Assembly (NCBI RefSeq): GCF_032362555.1 | Contig: NC_083508.1 | Location: 8,027,001-8,091,000 of the forward strand | Reading direction: 5' to 3' | DNA length: 64,000 nt | Origin: Amyelois transitella | Taxonomy: Eukaryota > Arthropoda > Insecta > Lepidoptera > Pyralidae | Shown here: in pieces, positions 22,564 to 33,289 of the stretch | Position numbering within the stretch: position 1 is the stretch's first letter | Layout: the number at the start of each line of letters is the position of its first letter | Notes under the pieces: generated by a model | Told to the model about the DNA's origin: nothing | The model's database searches: none | What the model saw: only the letters and a program-made list of their open reading frames with translations | Position numbers and translations under genes: made by a program

Positions 22564-23574
22564 ATGACTTCTAATTTGTTACAGATGATGAACATGATGA
22601 GTGGTTACGGTTGTGGGTACGGGCGTGGAGACGCTCTGTCACCGGCCTCGGATTTGTCCTCGTGCAGTAGTGCCTCATCGGGGGTGTGGTGCGGCGCGCC
22701 GGGCTGGCGCGAGCTGCCGGCGTACCCGGCGCAGTACCCCGCTTACTGGCCGCCCGCCGCCGCAGCCGCCGCCGCCGAGGAAGCCCGCGAACTCCAGCGT
22801 CGCTGCGCCAAGTGCCGATGCCCTAACTGCCTCACAGAAGCTGCCGGCTTCGGACCTAATTATGGAAAAGATGGTGCTAAAAGAGAGCACGTGTGCCACG
22901 TACCTGGCTGCGGGAAAGTCTACGGAAAGACATCTCATTTGAAAGCTCACCTGCGCTGGCATACCGGAGAACGACCGTTCGTTTGCAACTGGCTATTCTG
23001 TGGCAAACGATTCACTCGTTCTGATGAGCTGCAGAGACATTTGCGAACTCACACCGGCGAGAAGAGGTTCGCGTGTCAACTGTGCTCCAAAAGATTCATG
23101 CGCTCAGATCATCTCGCTAAGCACGTGAAAACTCACGCGAACGTCTCACGGAAGAATAAAAAAGTGAAAGAAGACGACAAAGAAGACTCTTTGAAAGCGA
23201 CTGACGAGAAGAACGATCAATCTCGCCAGTCAAATGGCAATACATCACCCGTCGGGAGTACAAACTACGGAACAGTGCTGGTGCAGAATGACCCTAAGCA
23301 TAATATGTCAATAAGTTACGCAGCAGTAGCTCCCAATGTGATGCCGAATTCTGGGAATGGTTATAACAGTGCGCCGTATACTAGTGGTGTGATGTCGGGT
23401 TGGTACCCCGAGGTGCGTCAGGAGCCCCTGTATGCGCGCCCTCCTGCGAGAGACCATCGCATGTACCAACAGTACTCCACTCCAATAAGCACGTATCAAT
23501 GTGCCTCAAAGGAAAACTACCCCTTGTTCCAAGGTCATTATAACTTACAACCTCCGGTAGCACTGGGACAATAA
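22564..23574 (+). CDS. btd: Sp-family zinc-finger transcription factor, Sp5/buttonhead class
   Basis: Nuclear DNA-binding regulator of GC/GT boxes; btd-class genes pattern head and limb primordia in insects. The 336-residue chain has a Ser/Tyr-rich N-terminus, an alanine run (65-71), the Btd box CAKCRCPNC (81-89), and three C2H2 fingers: Cys111/116-His129/133, Cys141/146-His159/163 and Cys171/174-His187/191. Recognition helices [16 protein letters not shown] and RSDHLAKH are canonical for Sp proteins. CRCPNC rather than CDCPNC in the Btd box, the short N-terminus and a Lys-rich stretch after finger 3 (196-203) favour Sp5/btd over Sp6-9; fingers reading [11 protein letters not shown] exclude Sp1-4. 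The C-terminus (205-336) is low-complexity. Codons 5-8 span TTTGTTACAG/ATGATG, which resembles a splice acceptor, so the true start might be in an upstream exon or at Met8. AATAAA signals lie at 23759 and 23780. Confidence 0.9.
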   Translation: MTSNLLQMMNMMSGYGCGYGRGDALSPASDLSSCSSASSGVWCGAPGWRELPAYPAQYPAYWPPAAAAAAAEEARELQRRCAKCRCPNCLTEAAGFGPNYGKDGAKREHVCHVPGCGKVYGKTSHLKAHLRWHTGERPFVCNWLFCGKRFTRSDELQRHLRTHTGEKRFACQLCSKRFMRSDHLAKHVKTHANVSRKNKKVKEDDKEDSLKATDEKNDQSRQSNGNTSPVGSTNYGTVLVQNDPKHNMSISYAAVAPNVMPNSGNGYNSAPYTSGVMSGWYPEVRQEPLYARPPARDHRMYQQYSTPISTYQCASKENYPLFQGHYNLQPPVALGQ

Positions 23575-23758
23575 TACTAGTGTTGTGAAATTGTAAATTG
23601 ACTTTGAAGTAAATTTCTGTAAATATATTCCTGCTGTTTTGCTATTGTCTTTTAGGATTAAGTTGATTGTTATTTTAACATTTTAAGTTACCACGAAAAT
23701 TGCCATGTGATGTTTTGTAAAGTCTACCATTATACGATAATGTGCCTTCAATAATGTG

Positions 23759-23785
23759 AATAAAATGTTGATATGAAACAATAAA
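23759..23785 (+). terminator. Two polyadenylation signals of the Sp gene
   Basis: AATAAA occurs at 23759-23764 and 23780-23785, 185 and 206 bases after the stop codon, in the expected place for a short 3' UTR. Confidence 0.65.
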
Positions 23786-23799
23786 GAATATACTTAAAC

Positions 23800-25019
23800 T
23801 TTAAACCATTATTTTCTTAGTACTCTTGTTTTAAATTAATTTGATTAATATCTATAAAAATTCATATGAACAGAAATATCGAATTTCTAAAATAAAAAAA
23901 ATTATGAATGAATGAATTGTAATTTCATATTGATGTTTACTTGAATAAAATATTCCTCAAGCTGGCCTTATATCAACGCTATTTAGTCGAGGTGGGGACC
24001 AATCCCAAAAACTTAACTTAAAGTTTTGGACCTACAAGCCATAAGGCAGACAAGCGTTTAGTGTTTCTTAAAGTTTTTAAAAGCGATAATTACCTATTCG
24101 CCACAGATTATTCATTTTAAAAAAGAAATAAATATTATAGTGAATTATTTTTTTTATAAAAATTGGTTGATTGGTTGGTGACTTGAGCAGTCAAAGTATA
24201 TTAATTTTATGGTATGAGCATCTTCTTACATTTGAAAAGGGTTTACATTAAGGCCGAATACTTTGGTTTTGGTCTTTAACGATTCGTCAAATTAAATTTT
24301 TAGTTACATACATACATACCTATCTGTCTTGGCTCCCTACGGAGTAGACAAACCCAATAGTCATAAGATAAGTTTCATTTATAGTGACATAGATTCCATT
24401 GGTTGCTAGCCTAAATGATAAATAAGCGAGCGAACCTTTATTTTAGCATAATATCACGAAATACTGAAAATTTATAAAAAAAAATTGACACAACAATAAA
24501 TAAAAAGAAATGGTCTTTCTAGGTTTTTAAATTAGATAATATGATATTGCTTAATTGTTTTGACGCGGGGGCGTTTGATGAACTGTCCACCTTCTTTGTC
24601 ATTTTATGGACAAGGTGATGTTACTATAGCGTATTTACGTAAAACTAATGTGGAATAAACATGAGGTTTACGTAAATTGTGTAAGTTTCAAGGTAAACTT
24701 TGACGTCGTCGCTACAATTGCTACGCGCTCCGTGCTACGAGCTACGCAGGTGCTACGAACAATCTTCGACGGCAGAGCAGTGGTGCTTGGCTGTGCGTGT
24801 TAATTATTAATATTCCAAATTGACTTGGGCTTTGGGTAACTTTAATTTTATGCCTATACTTCGTAGTCTTTTATTATTGGTGGCGCTCTTAAGTAATTAA
24901 TTTATTAGATTTAAACTGTCTTTTTGTTCTTTTTAAGGAAATTGTTGAGAAATTCTTTAAACAACTACACTAACGTTTCTTTTTTAAATATAGATAGTAA
25001 TATTATTGGGGGATTCCAG
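23800..25019. other. Intergenic interval between the Sp gene and the 25.4 kb exon
   Basis: This is AT-rich with no ORF of note. It includes a degraded family A fragment (24305-24425, CATACATACATACC, GGAGTAGACAAACCC) and, at 24711-24756, five GCTAC words in 46 bases. Confidence 0.4.
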
Positions 25020-25391
25020 TGGACTTATATGGAAGGTTAGTTAATTCGCGTTCCGGCTCCTCGCCGCGAGATGGCGTTACCCGTACCTAGCGGTGTCGCG
25101 GTCCGCGGCGGTAATTGCACGCGGCTATTATCTGGGCGGCGCTCGGCGCGCATGGCGATGGCGGCCGGTGCGAGCGGGATGCACTCGATAATACGTAAAA
25201 CAAAACGAGGGAGTAATAATGGTAAAAAACGAGCAGCACGCAAATTATAGTGAGAAATGAGGCAGCCGGTAGCGGTGGGGGCTCGGTGGCGTGGGACGGC
25301 GCGGCAGTCGCGACCGCTCGGCGCACGCACCGCCCGCGCCGCCTGCGCCGCCGTGAGTGTTGTGACTGTGACATGCGCCACCACCTGCGCC
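25020..25391 (+). promoter_or_regulatory. CpG-rich block upstream of the candidate first exon
   Basis: A sharp rise in G+C and CpG (25065-25170 and 25255-25400) follows AT-rich DNA. The layout suggests a promoter plus 5' UTR of a plus-strand gene. Open frames on both strands here are likely a by-product of base composition. Confidence 0.4.
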
Positions 25392-25433
25392 ATGAGCGGC
25401 AAAGGCTCCTCCTCACCGGACCTGCTTATGAAT
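25392..25433 (+). CDS. Candidate first coding exon of a gene extending beyond the window (partial)
   Basis: ATG at 25392 sits in good context (GCGCCATGA) and the frame reads MSGKGSSSPDLLMN, then meets AAT/GTGAGT, a textbook donor, at 25433/25434 in phase 0. An in-frame upstream ATG at 25257 would extend the N-terminus by 45 Arg/Ala-rich residues, which I consider less likely. I do not recognise the peptide. No matching second exon was found in the next 38.5 kb. The Sp6-9 paralogue Sp1 is a neighbour of btd in Drosophila, and Sp6-9 proteins often have a short first coding exon, so that identity is possible, but it rests on synteny only. Confidence 0.4.
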
Positions 25434-27018
25434 GTGAGTCCCGGCTGACAACGCTCACACGCTTCTGTCCACACTTACACAGCTCTACTCCGTCTAACTC
25501 TGCTAAGTTTGGAGTTGGTTATCTCAGTTTGAATAACCCGTAAAATACCTACATAATAAGTATCTCTAAAACTTTTGAAAACTTAAATGATACGTGATAT
25601 GTCTCTATAACTATGAAGCTTTAAACACATAAGATAAGAAACAGGTCATTATCTGCGTCGGCACCGTTGTTTGTCTACACTAAAATGAGTTAAAATTTGA
25701 ACAAATATTTGAGGTTGATCTCAAGAGCAAACGGGATAAAAGGTGCGCCCGTGAAATTGTTCGTTACAGAGAGAGCACCCTTGGGTATTGTCAATTTAGC
25801 ACGCACCATAAGCGGCACATTAGCCGCGATTGAGGCTGCGCCCTGGGCCCCGAGCCCCAACCTATTACTATTCATGGCCTCCCTCGTCGCCCGAGTGGAC
25901 CTCCGAGCTTTCTCCTTATATGTGAAAAACATTACGACAAAATTTTCTTTGAATGGCTTATGAATACCAATTTGGATGGGGGCTAGTTTCTAGCACTGAA
26001 TAATTGATATTGGTCACCCGCTGGAAATGATTTACTGATGTTTGACTGCTGAAAATTTTATACAACGGCCGCATCTAGGCCAGGCGGGGTAAATAACTGT
26101 CTTTAATATACTCGTAACTTTGTTGAAAACATATAATTGTTTTTCTTACATTAGAAAAAGTTATGGTCATGCTATTGTAAGTAAGTAGGTATATTTGTTA
26201 AATAATGGAAGCGTTAAAATGTTCTTGAATAAATGTATAATACCTAATCAGAATGCAACAAATACTGTAAAACATTCGTTATCCTTATATTTAATCTTTT
26301 GATAGTTTAACAGTGTAAAAAAATCATCTTCAATGTTTCGGTAATATAAAAGATGTTGATCCGTCGGCCGTCGGAAGCCTTGAAAACAAATTCATTTATT
26401 TAGAAAGCAATATCCGTCACATAAAGGTAATGGTTATTATGCAAGAATTGACCATTTTGTTTAGTTCCGAACGTTACCGACACCTCATAAAAACCACAAA
26501 ATGTTAATTCAATTAAGTGAACTCAAATAAATAAAGGTAGGGACGGCGCTTTCAAGCGGCGTGACCAATCCTTAATGACACATAGACGCTCGGTCCATTT
26601 TCTAGTCAATTTCCTTTTCATATTAGTTTAATCTAAAGGCAGGACTACTGGCGCCAAAAATTATGAAGCGACGTCCGTGTCGGGCGGCTAATCTGTTTAG
26701 CATTATATTGTGTCGGCCACGGCTCCTTTGTGCGGTGAAAAAGGAAGAAATTTATGCTTTTCGGCGTCGTGTGTGAGTTTTTTGTGGAAATGTAATTAAT
26801 AATTCGGCGGCAAAACTAACAGTGTTTTGGTTTGCCTCGCATGATTGATGTCCGTCGGGCCGGCCCAATTAGTTGGACTGCATTACGTGTGTTCTAGTTA
26901 CTACGTAATATTCCTTTCCTGGTTCGTTTTGTTTTAGTTATTTGAAAGATCATTACTAGATTTTTGTTGATATAGTTTGGTCCGTGTTTCCATATATTTA
27001 CATATTACAAAATGTTGC

Positions 27019-27387
27019 AAAGGAGCGTCGGTGGTCGAATCGGTAAAATACCCGGTGCGCAGAAAGGCACAGGATCAAATCCCACCTCGGACATGGCTGA
27101 GGACTATTTTCAAAGTTATTACATTAGTTTGAATACTAACCGATGCTCTTACGGTGAGGGAAAACATCGTGAGGAAACCTGCACATTCAGACAACTGGAT
27201 GTGTACCTAACCTTGGATCCAATACGGGTTAGGTTTACCTGCGGGGGTTGCGGAGGTCAGAAGGGAGTCGCTTCGTGTAAAAACCTGACTCACTCAATCC
27301 AGGATCCATGGTAAAAGGCATACCTCGGGCTTCTCTCCAGAGAGGTGAGGATGCAACCGGAACTAAAGCCAGGAGGAAGAAGAAGGA
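27019..27387 (+). repeat. tRNA-derived SINE, family C, nearly full length
   Basis: The first 70 bases resemble a tRNA: GTCGGTGGTCGAATCGG is a degenerate A box and GGATCAAATCC matches the B-box pattern. The body carries GGATCCAATACGGG, GGTCAGAAGGGAGTCGC, TGACTCACTCAATCCAGGAT and TCTCCAGAGAGGTGAGGATG, and it ends in GAAGAAGAAGG. Partial copies occur at 13288, 33188 and 60103. The 100-codon open frame over it is an accident. Confidence 0.7.
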
Positions 27388-28034
27388 TTACAAAATATTA
27401 CACATGAACTTAAATTAAAATAAGAACACTTATAATAATTCTACATTTTTATGTTTTAAATGCTAATTATTGTGTAATGCATACTATATTATGTTATTAA
27501 AGTAATATTAAATACTATTCTGAATTAAAATGAACAATTTTTTTAGTACATACATATCACATAGACATGTGCTTTGTCTAAAAATCACAAGTTCTAACAA
27601 GGTTCTAAAAATCAAAAGTTCATGGGACAAAATACAAAATGTCATCACAATTTACGCCTACAGACTGAATATAATCCTCAGGGCAGCATTTCTAAACAAC
27701 AGTAAACTTAATACATAGAGTCTACATAAACCCATTCATAGTGCACGATATTTCGTTAAACTGGTTTCACAGGAGTGCATGCGTGGGCGCACTGGAACTT
27801 AACACAAAATATCTAGAGTATACAGACAAAGTATTTATTTATTGAAATGCTTAGTCATTTACAATGCCTAAATTACTAACTAATATGAAATTGTCAAGAT
27901 TTTAACTGCTTTACCATGTTTCATCAGAGTTTAATTAAGTATATATTTCACTTTTTCTTAGTTCAGAAATCGTCCCACTAAGTAATTGAGAAAAGACGAT
28001 ATATAAACAATCTACTTCTTAATTTCCTGAGACT

Positions 28035-28088
28035 GTTGGCTCTGCCTACCCCGCAAGGGATAAAGACGTGATTATATGTATGTAAGTA
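28035..28088 (-). repeat. Family A 5' end fragment
   Basis: On the minus strand it reads ACATATAATCACGTCTTTAT, then CCCTTGCGGGGTAGGCAGAG and CCAACAGTC, the family A head only. Confidence 0.6.
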
Positions 28089-30178
28089 TGTTATTACTTG
28101 TTGTGCCATATAAAAGTAGTTTCAATATCCTATACTTACTTTTATAATCCAAGAGAAACTGCCAAAAAGTAAGTGATACTTCTGCATGGGTACAGGTTAA
28201 TTAAAAGGTAATCTTTTACATGGAAAATATATTTTAATTTTTGTTTATAACGATTAAAATCAAAAATTACTGGACCGATTTGATAATATTTGGCACAGGG
28301 ACTGACAAAACTTTTAGGAGTAACGTTTTAATTTTTTTAATCCACGAGAGCAAAGCCTCGCGTAACAGATTGTCTTTCAAACACAATGCATTATTACAAA
28401 ACGAAATGTATCCGTTTGTCTTTATTTTGTTCTCCAAAGGCAAGATACAAGTCATGGTAAACTCAGGTGTAATGGAACAAGGCTTATTTGTTTTGTAATA
28501 GACTACCAGAATGACTTGCAAGTAAGTAAATGAAATGCCGAATCCTACATTAGGAACATTATAACCACAATTAAAATTCTTGAAAGTTACGCAGATGATC
28601 GTAGTAAAATTACCTTTCTCTCTCTTCTCTCATCTTTGACACTATAGAGTTTGAAGTCTACTTTCTGTTTTTTATATTTAACGTCAAACTAGGTATATTT
28701 TCCAGGTTCAATGCTAAAATTAACTCAATAATTACAAATTGTGTTCTTAATTTTCAAGCAATTTGAAATGAATATGATTATTTATTTTTATTTTACAAGT
28801 GGTCGGTCTAAAAAATCATTGGCTCCATTTAATTTTTTAGAAAACAGTAAGAATAGGTATAATCAGCTACTTTACTTTACAACTAAACAGATGATTTAAT
28901 AAAACAATGTTTTAGAAAAATAATTATCCTAAAACAATGTACAAAATATACATAATTAGTAGAATGTCTTTAATACACCTACGTATTTATGGCAGTTTCG
29001 TAGGCCGAGTTTGCGTGCGTCGTAACATTATTATGTACTTAATTAATAGTCTTAATTTTTACACATCTATTTACTGCCATGTAAATTTGTCCTATTTTCC
29101 TTTTGATGAATACAATAATTATTTATATTACTGGGGGAATATTTTATGGACATTTTGTAATTAAAATATTTAAAAGTTTTTAACAAAAGCTACGACAAGT
29201 AGCTGTTTAGAATACCTATGTTGATTGGGACGAAAATACCGTTATTTTTAGGGTTACCTGGAATAATTAATATCTCTATCTAACATAGGTTTTGCACTTA
29301 TACCATATGTTCTTTAGTATGAGAATAATGAAAGATTTCTTCACCTGTTCGCGGGCAATTCTTATAAATACTATATACCTGATTTATATAATAAAAAAAT
29401 TAAGTTAAAAGTAACTAATAACATACTCTTTATAAAATTGTAAAGCACGAAATTAATGAGATATGTTAGTCTTAAATGGTGTTTGCTGCAAAACCGTTCA
29501 GCGTCCATTACCTAATTACTATCTTTCCCGCAACTAGATTTCCGATCAATAGGTGCCCCGCCGATTTCCGTCACTTCATTTAAGAGGATACGAGCAATTC
29601 AGAGCAAGTGGTCTGTATTATTTACCGGTTGTACGCGAATGTACCGTTGACTGAGTGGCACTGGTCGGCTCAGTCGGCAGCCAAGCCGCAGCATTTTAAT
29701 TGACCACGCGATGGTACATCTCGCCCGAGTTTTTCTCCTCAAATTGCTCTAAAGTGCTTAATGAGCGATGCGTGCAATCGACGTTTCCCCGTACGAGAGG
29801 TTGCTTGCTCTTATTTTACATAAATAGTTCAGCTCGACGAACTAATGCCGATTCTCGGTACTGTAATTGCGCTTGTGACAGGCTTCCGTCGCCTTTCCAG
29901 AGCTGACGGTTCAGCCGTTCAAACGCCGTCACCCAAATTATAGTTATTTCGCATTAATAGCTCGCAGAGTGCGTGCGCACTACATTGCATACGCCATTGA
30001 CATTTGCAAACCGCCGCAGACAATCCTCATAGACGAAAAAAATATTTAATTATCCATGTCTTCTATGGTCTATAAGTAATATCAAATATAATTGTCTGTA
30101 ATTGTTGGTTTTCGTTACCTTTGCAGTCATCACTGAAACTAATTAAGCTATCATAAATACCGTGTTCCATTAAGTGTA

Positions 30179-31521
30179 GGGGAGCGGGGGGCTAGTTGTA
30201 ACAATTTTTTGTTTCTTGGCTATAAACGCTTACTTGTTTGGTATTTAGGAAATCTAACAGTACTATTCTAATGAAAAACTATTCAACTAATGATTCCAAA
30301 TAAAATTTTGATCAATCCTGTAAAGACTTCTTGTAGAAACGGCTTTAAAAAAAAACTGACGAGTGTTACAACTTACCCCGCGATAGGGGCTAGTTGTAAC
30401 AGGCTTGGGGTAAATTGTAACGTTAGGAATTAAAAACTAGTTTCATATTTTATAACGATTTATTTGGCATAAAAACATAACCCACACTTCTCTAAACCTG
30501 TTTGGTTCAGACTTATAAGTTAAATTATTATTTCAACAGAAAAATATTCCAAAAATGATTTCTTACTACAGCCATAATAATCTTAACTACTTCAGTAATC
30601 TGAATTTTGATTCATTTAGCGTATTTAGCATTATAAATCTTCGGCATGTTATAACAAACTTAAACCGCTTAGCTTTATTCTTAATCTAATAGAAAATATT
30701 AAAAAATTTACAAAAACATGTTCTTTCTTAAGTAAGTAATCAGCCTTTTGATTGACGTAGGTAAAATATGGAATCTATGGTCTTATTTTAGATGGGGAGA
30801 ACATGTAAGCAAGTACTTAGCTATTTTAGCTCCTTCTTCCTCTTTAAAACCAATCTGGGTTTGATATAGCCGACTGATAAAGATTGGTTACTCTTCTTCT
30901 TTTTCACATATCTATATAGCGATACATGACATAAATTTAAACGTTTTGCAGCTTTTCGTACACTGGTTTTATTTTTCAATACTCCAGCAGAAGTCAATTC
31001 GTAAACATCTTGGCTTTGGGAAGCACCTTCAGTTTTTCTTTTGTTGTTTCTCATTCTGAAATAGATAGAACCAATGAAGTTCAACAAAAAGTATTCAAAA
31101 CATGAAAATAATAACTTGTTACAACTTGCCCCGTAAAAGTGTTACAACATACCCCACGGCAAGGTTTTTTGAAATAAAATCTATTTAAAAAAATTGGCGC
31201 TTACTTGAAATATAATTACAATTACTATGATCACACTAAACAAATGATAAATGTATCTGTAAAAATCAATAACTGCTAAACAATTGTATGTCTACGATAA
31301 TCAATATTGTGCAAACAAAAAAAAATCCATTACCTGTCTTCATCGGAGCGCCTGCACAGCACCGCTTCCTGCGCCGTCTGATGGGATACTGATTGCACTT
31401 TTATGATAGAATGGGTATTAAATAGTAGGTAAAGTTGGAAATCAAGCGTATATTCTTCTATTATGTAGGTAAAAAATCCATGTTACTACTTACCCCTGTT
31501 ACATCTAGCCCCTCGCTCCCC
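30179..31521. mobile_element. pogo-like (Tc1/mariner superfamily) DNA transposon, degenerate
   Basis: Both ends carry the same 25-base inverted repeat, starting GGGGAGCG and ending CTAG(T/A)TGTAACA, with 23 of 25 positions equal (30179-30203 and 31497-31521). TA flanks each end (30177-30178 and 31522-31523), the target duplication of the Tc1/mariner superfamily. Inside, repeats of the form GGGG(C/T)(A/T)A(G/A)TTGTAACA recur at 30386-30401 and 30407-30422, and inverted at 30365-30380, 31117-31132 and 31140-31155. A transposase remnant lies on the minus strand. At 1,343 bp and with only the DNA-binding part left, it is a deletion derivative. Confidence 0.8.
30783..31087 (-). pseudogene. Transposase remnant with Psq/CENP-B-type helix-turn-helix (pogo family)
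   Basis: The open frame 31087-30821 contains MRNNKRKTE near residue 12, then VRKAAKRLNLCHVSLYRYVK (43-62), the pattern of the N-terminal Psq/CENP-B-type DNA-binding domain of pogo and Tigger transposases. ATTTCAG directly before the second Met (residue 12) looks like a splice acceptor, so translation may begin there. After KPRLV (about 30843-30850) the expected acidic continuation is in another frame, which stays open to 30783: a one-base deletion in a T-run is the simplest explanation. The DDE catalytic region is absent. It cannot encode an active transposase. Confidence 0.7.
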
Positions 31522-33187
31522 TACTGCAATTGCTTGATTGTTTTCTCATTATCATACCCAATGTTTTGTGTTTAACTTTATTCTTTACAATATTAACATT
31601 TTTGCGAAACATGAGTGCATTTTTTCTTCGTACAGTATAAACTAACTTAAATAGTAACTGTATTTAGAAATGAATGAATTGTAAACGAAACTAATCCATC
31701 ATCATTTGTCATGAAATTTCAATTTGACTTCAACGAAAGCCTGTACACAGGGAGGGTTGAAGTAGTTAGGTATTCTATACGCGTACTGAGCGAAAGCCTT
31801 CATAATAAACCCGTAATAACCGTCGTTAAGGACAGGTGGCCTCGCACATTATTTGACGATAAAACTTATCGACATACACTATGGTATTATTATTTTTAAA
31901 CAATTATATACCTCCACTATGTTTTTGTGTACAACATAATAAAGTCATTAAATAAACGATATTAAAGTATGTAGTTCGCAGATAAAGTGATAATTAAATT
32001 ATTTGCAAAGGTTGTCTTCGCTGTAATTTTATTTTATCAGGGTTATTGGTTATTGAAAAGTTAATAACTAAAAACTTTTCATTTGACATCAAACTCCTTT
32101 CAAATATCTAGTCTTTGAGAGGAAGGCTTAACAAGGAGAAAAGTTAAAACTAAAAAAAATACATAATAAACTTTTAATTGCGGCTTTACATATCGGTATG
32201 ATTTTAATCAGAATACGTTAGTTACAGAAACAATGATCAATAATTTTTTTTTCAATGGTGATTCTTTACGTACTGTCATTATCCTTGAGGGTCCAAAACA
32301 GAGATGGGAGTTAAGCACCTGGAAACCAGTTCCAATGATTGTAGCCAACGTTCGCAATCCAATTAATTTACTCATTAAATCCGAGATCGTAATACCAGAT
32401 ACTGCGTTTAAGTAATATTTTAAATACATACAAAGAATCCTCGCATTTCTCAAAGCGTCAAAAGTGTAGATAATAACTGGTATAGGTAACCATTTCTGCT
32501 TCTATTAGCAACGGTTGCTGGTTGATTTATACGAGTCATGGAGCTGGTGCCTTATTATACTTCTCAAATTAGACGTTCTAAGAAATCACATTTATTATTT
32601 AATCCTGTTTCAATCGGCTAACGGTAATAAATTCATTGTAGTCTTTCATATTTTTAGGTTAAACCTGTTTTGTTCGATCAAGGCACACAAAACAATATAT
32701 AACTGATCCAAGCAAAATCATTTGCAAATAACTACTCGAATACTAGATACTTTGGCAATAAAATAAGGAATCAATGGTGACATCACAAAGTTTTTTCCGC
32801 AACGACAAAAATAAATGTACGCACTTTTTGTCGCATTTCGACATGAAGGGAGATAAATCTACATACCCCCGTAGTGTTTCATTTCCGGAACAAGTCGCTT
32901 TGTCGAGCATATTTTCCCCGGCAAATAGAAATATTTACATAAAACGGCAGTTTGTTTTTCGCCCGAGATTCTGTAGCACGTGCTAACTCACTGTGACGCT
33001 TCCTCAGAAATTCTTAGCAGAAAAGGCACTCTTGTTTCTGGGGATGTTAAAATATAGTTTTCTTAATTATATACTATAAAAACTATTGTCTCGCAAAATT
33101 ATGATAAAAAATATCAAAAAGAACATTTAAGAATTATAAAATTGCAGAGGTCAGACGGAAGTTGCCTTCTGTAAAAATATTAACTTG

Positions 33188-33289
33188 GTTACACAACCCA
33201 GGATCGTGGTCACAGGCGAACCTCGGGTTCTTCTCCAGAGGGATGAGGACTCAACCGGGACCTACGCCAAGAGAATGATGACGATGACG
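33188..33289 (+). repeat. Family C SINE 3' fragment
   Basis: It contains CCCAGGATCGTGGTCACAGG, CTCGGGTTCTTCTCCAGAGG and GATGAGGACTCAACCGGGAC, matching the end of the 27019-27387 copy, and finishes in a short GATGATGACGATG tail. Confidence 0.6.

Larger units (their letters stand above)
25434..30178. other. Non-coding stretch downstream of the 25.4 kb exon
   Basis: No exon was recognised. GC-richer islands lie at about 25730-25920, 26340-26900 and 29480-30010 in otherwise AT-rich DNA. A tRNA-headed SINE (27019-27387) and a family A 5' fragment in minus orientation (28035-28088) are present. The islands have no consistent open frame on either strand, so they are better candidates for regulatory DNA than for genes. 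Confidence 0.45.

Noticed and set aside
22601-22962. Alternative open frames over the Sp gene N-terminus
   Set aside because: These are shadows caused by high GC; the Btd box and zinc fingers fix the frame.
25037-25543. Long open frames on both strands over the CpG-rich block
   Set aside because: Stop codons are rare because the block is GC-rich. Only the short plus-strand frame ends at a splice donor in good context; the minus-strand frames have Arg/Pro/Ala-rich low-complexity translations and no motif.
27012-27314. 100-codon plus-strand open frame
   Set aside because: It coincides with the tRNA-headed SINE; the start is inside the tRNA-like head and no domain is seen.
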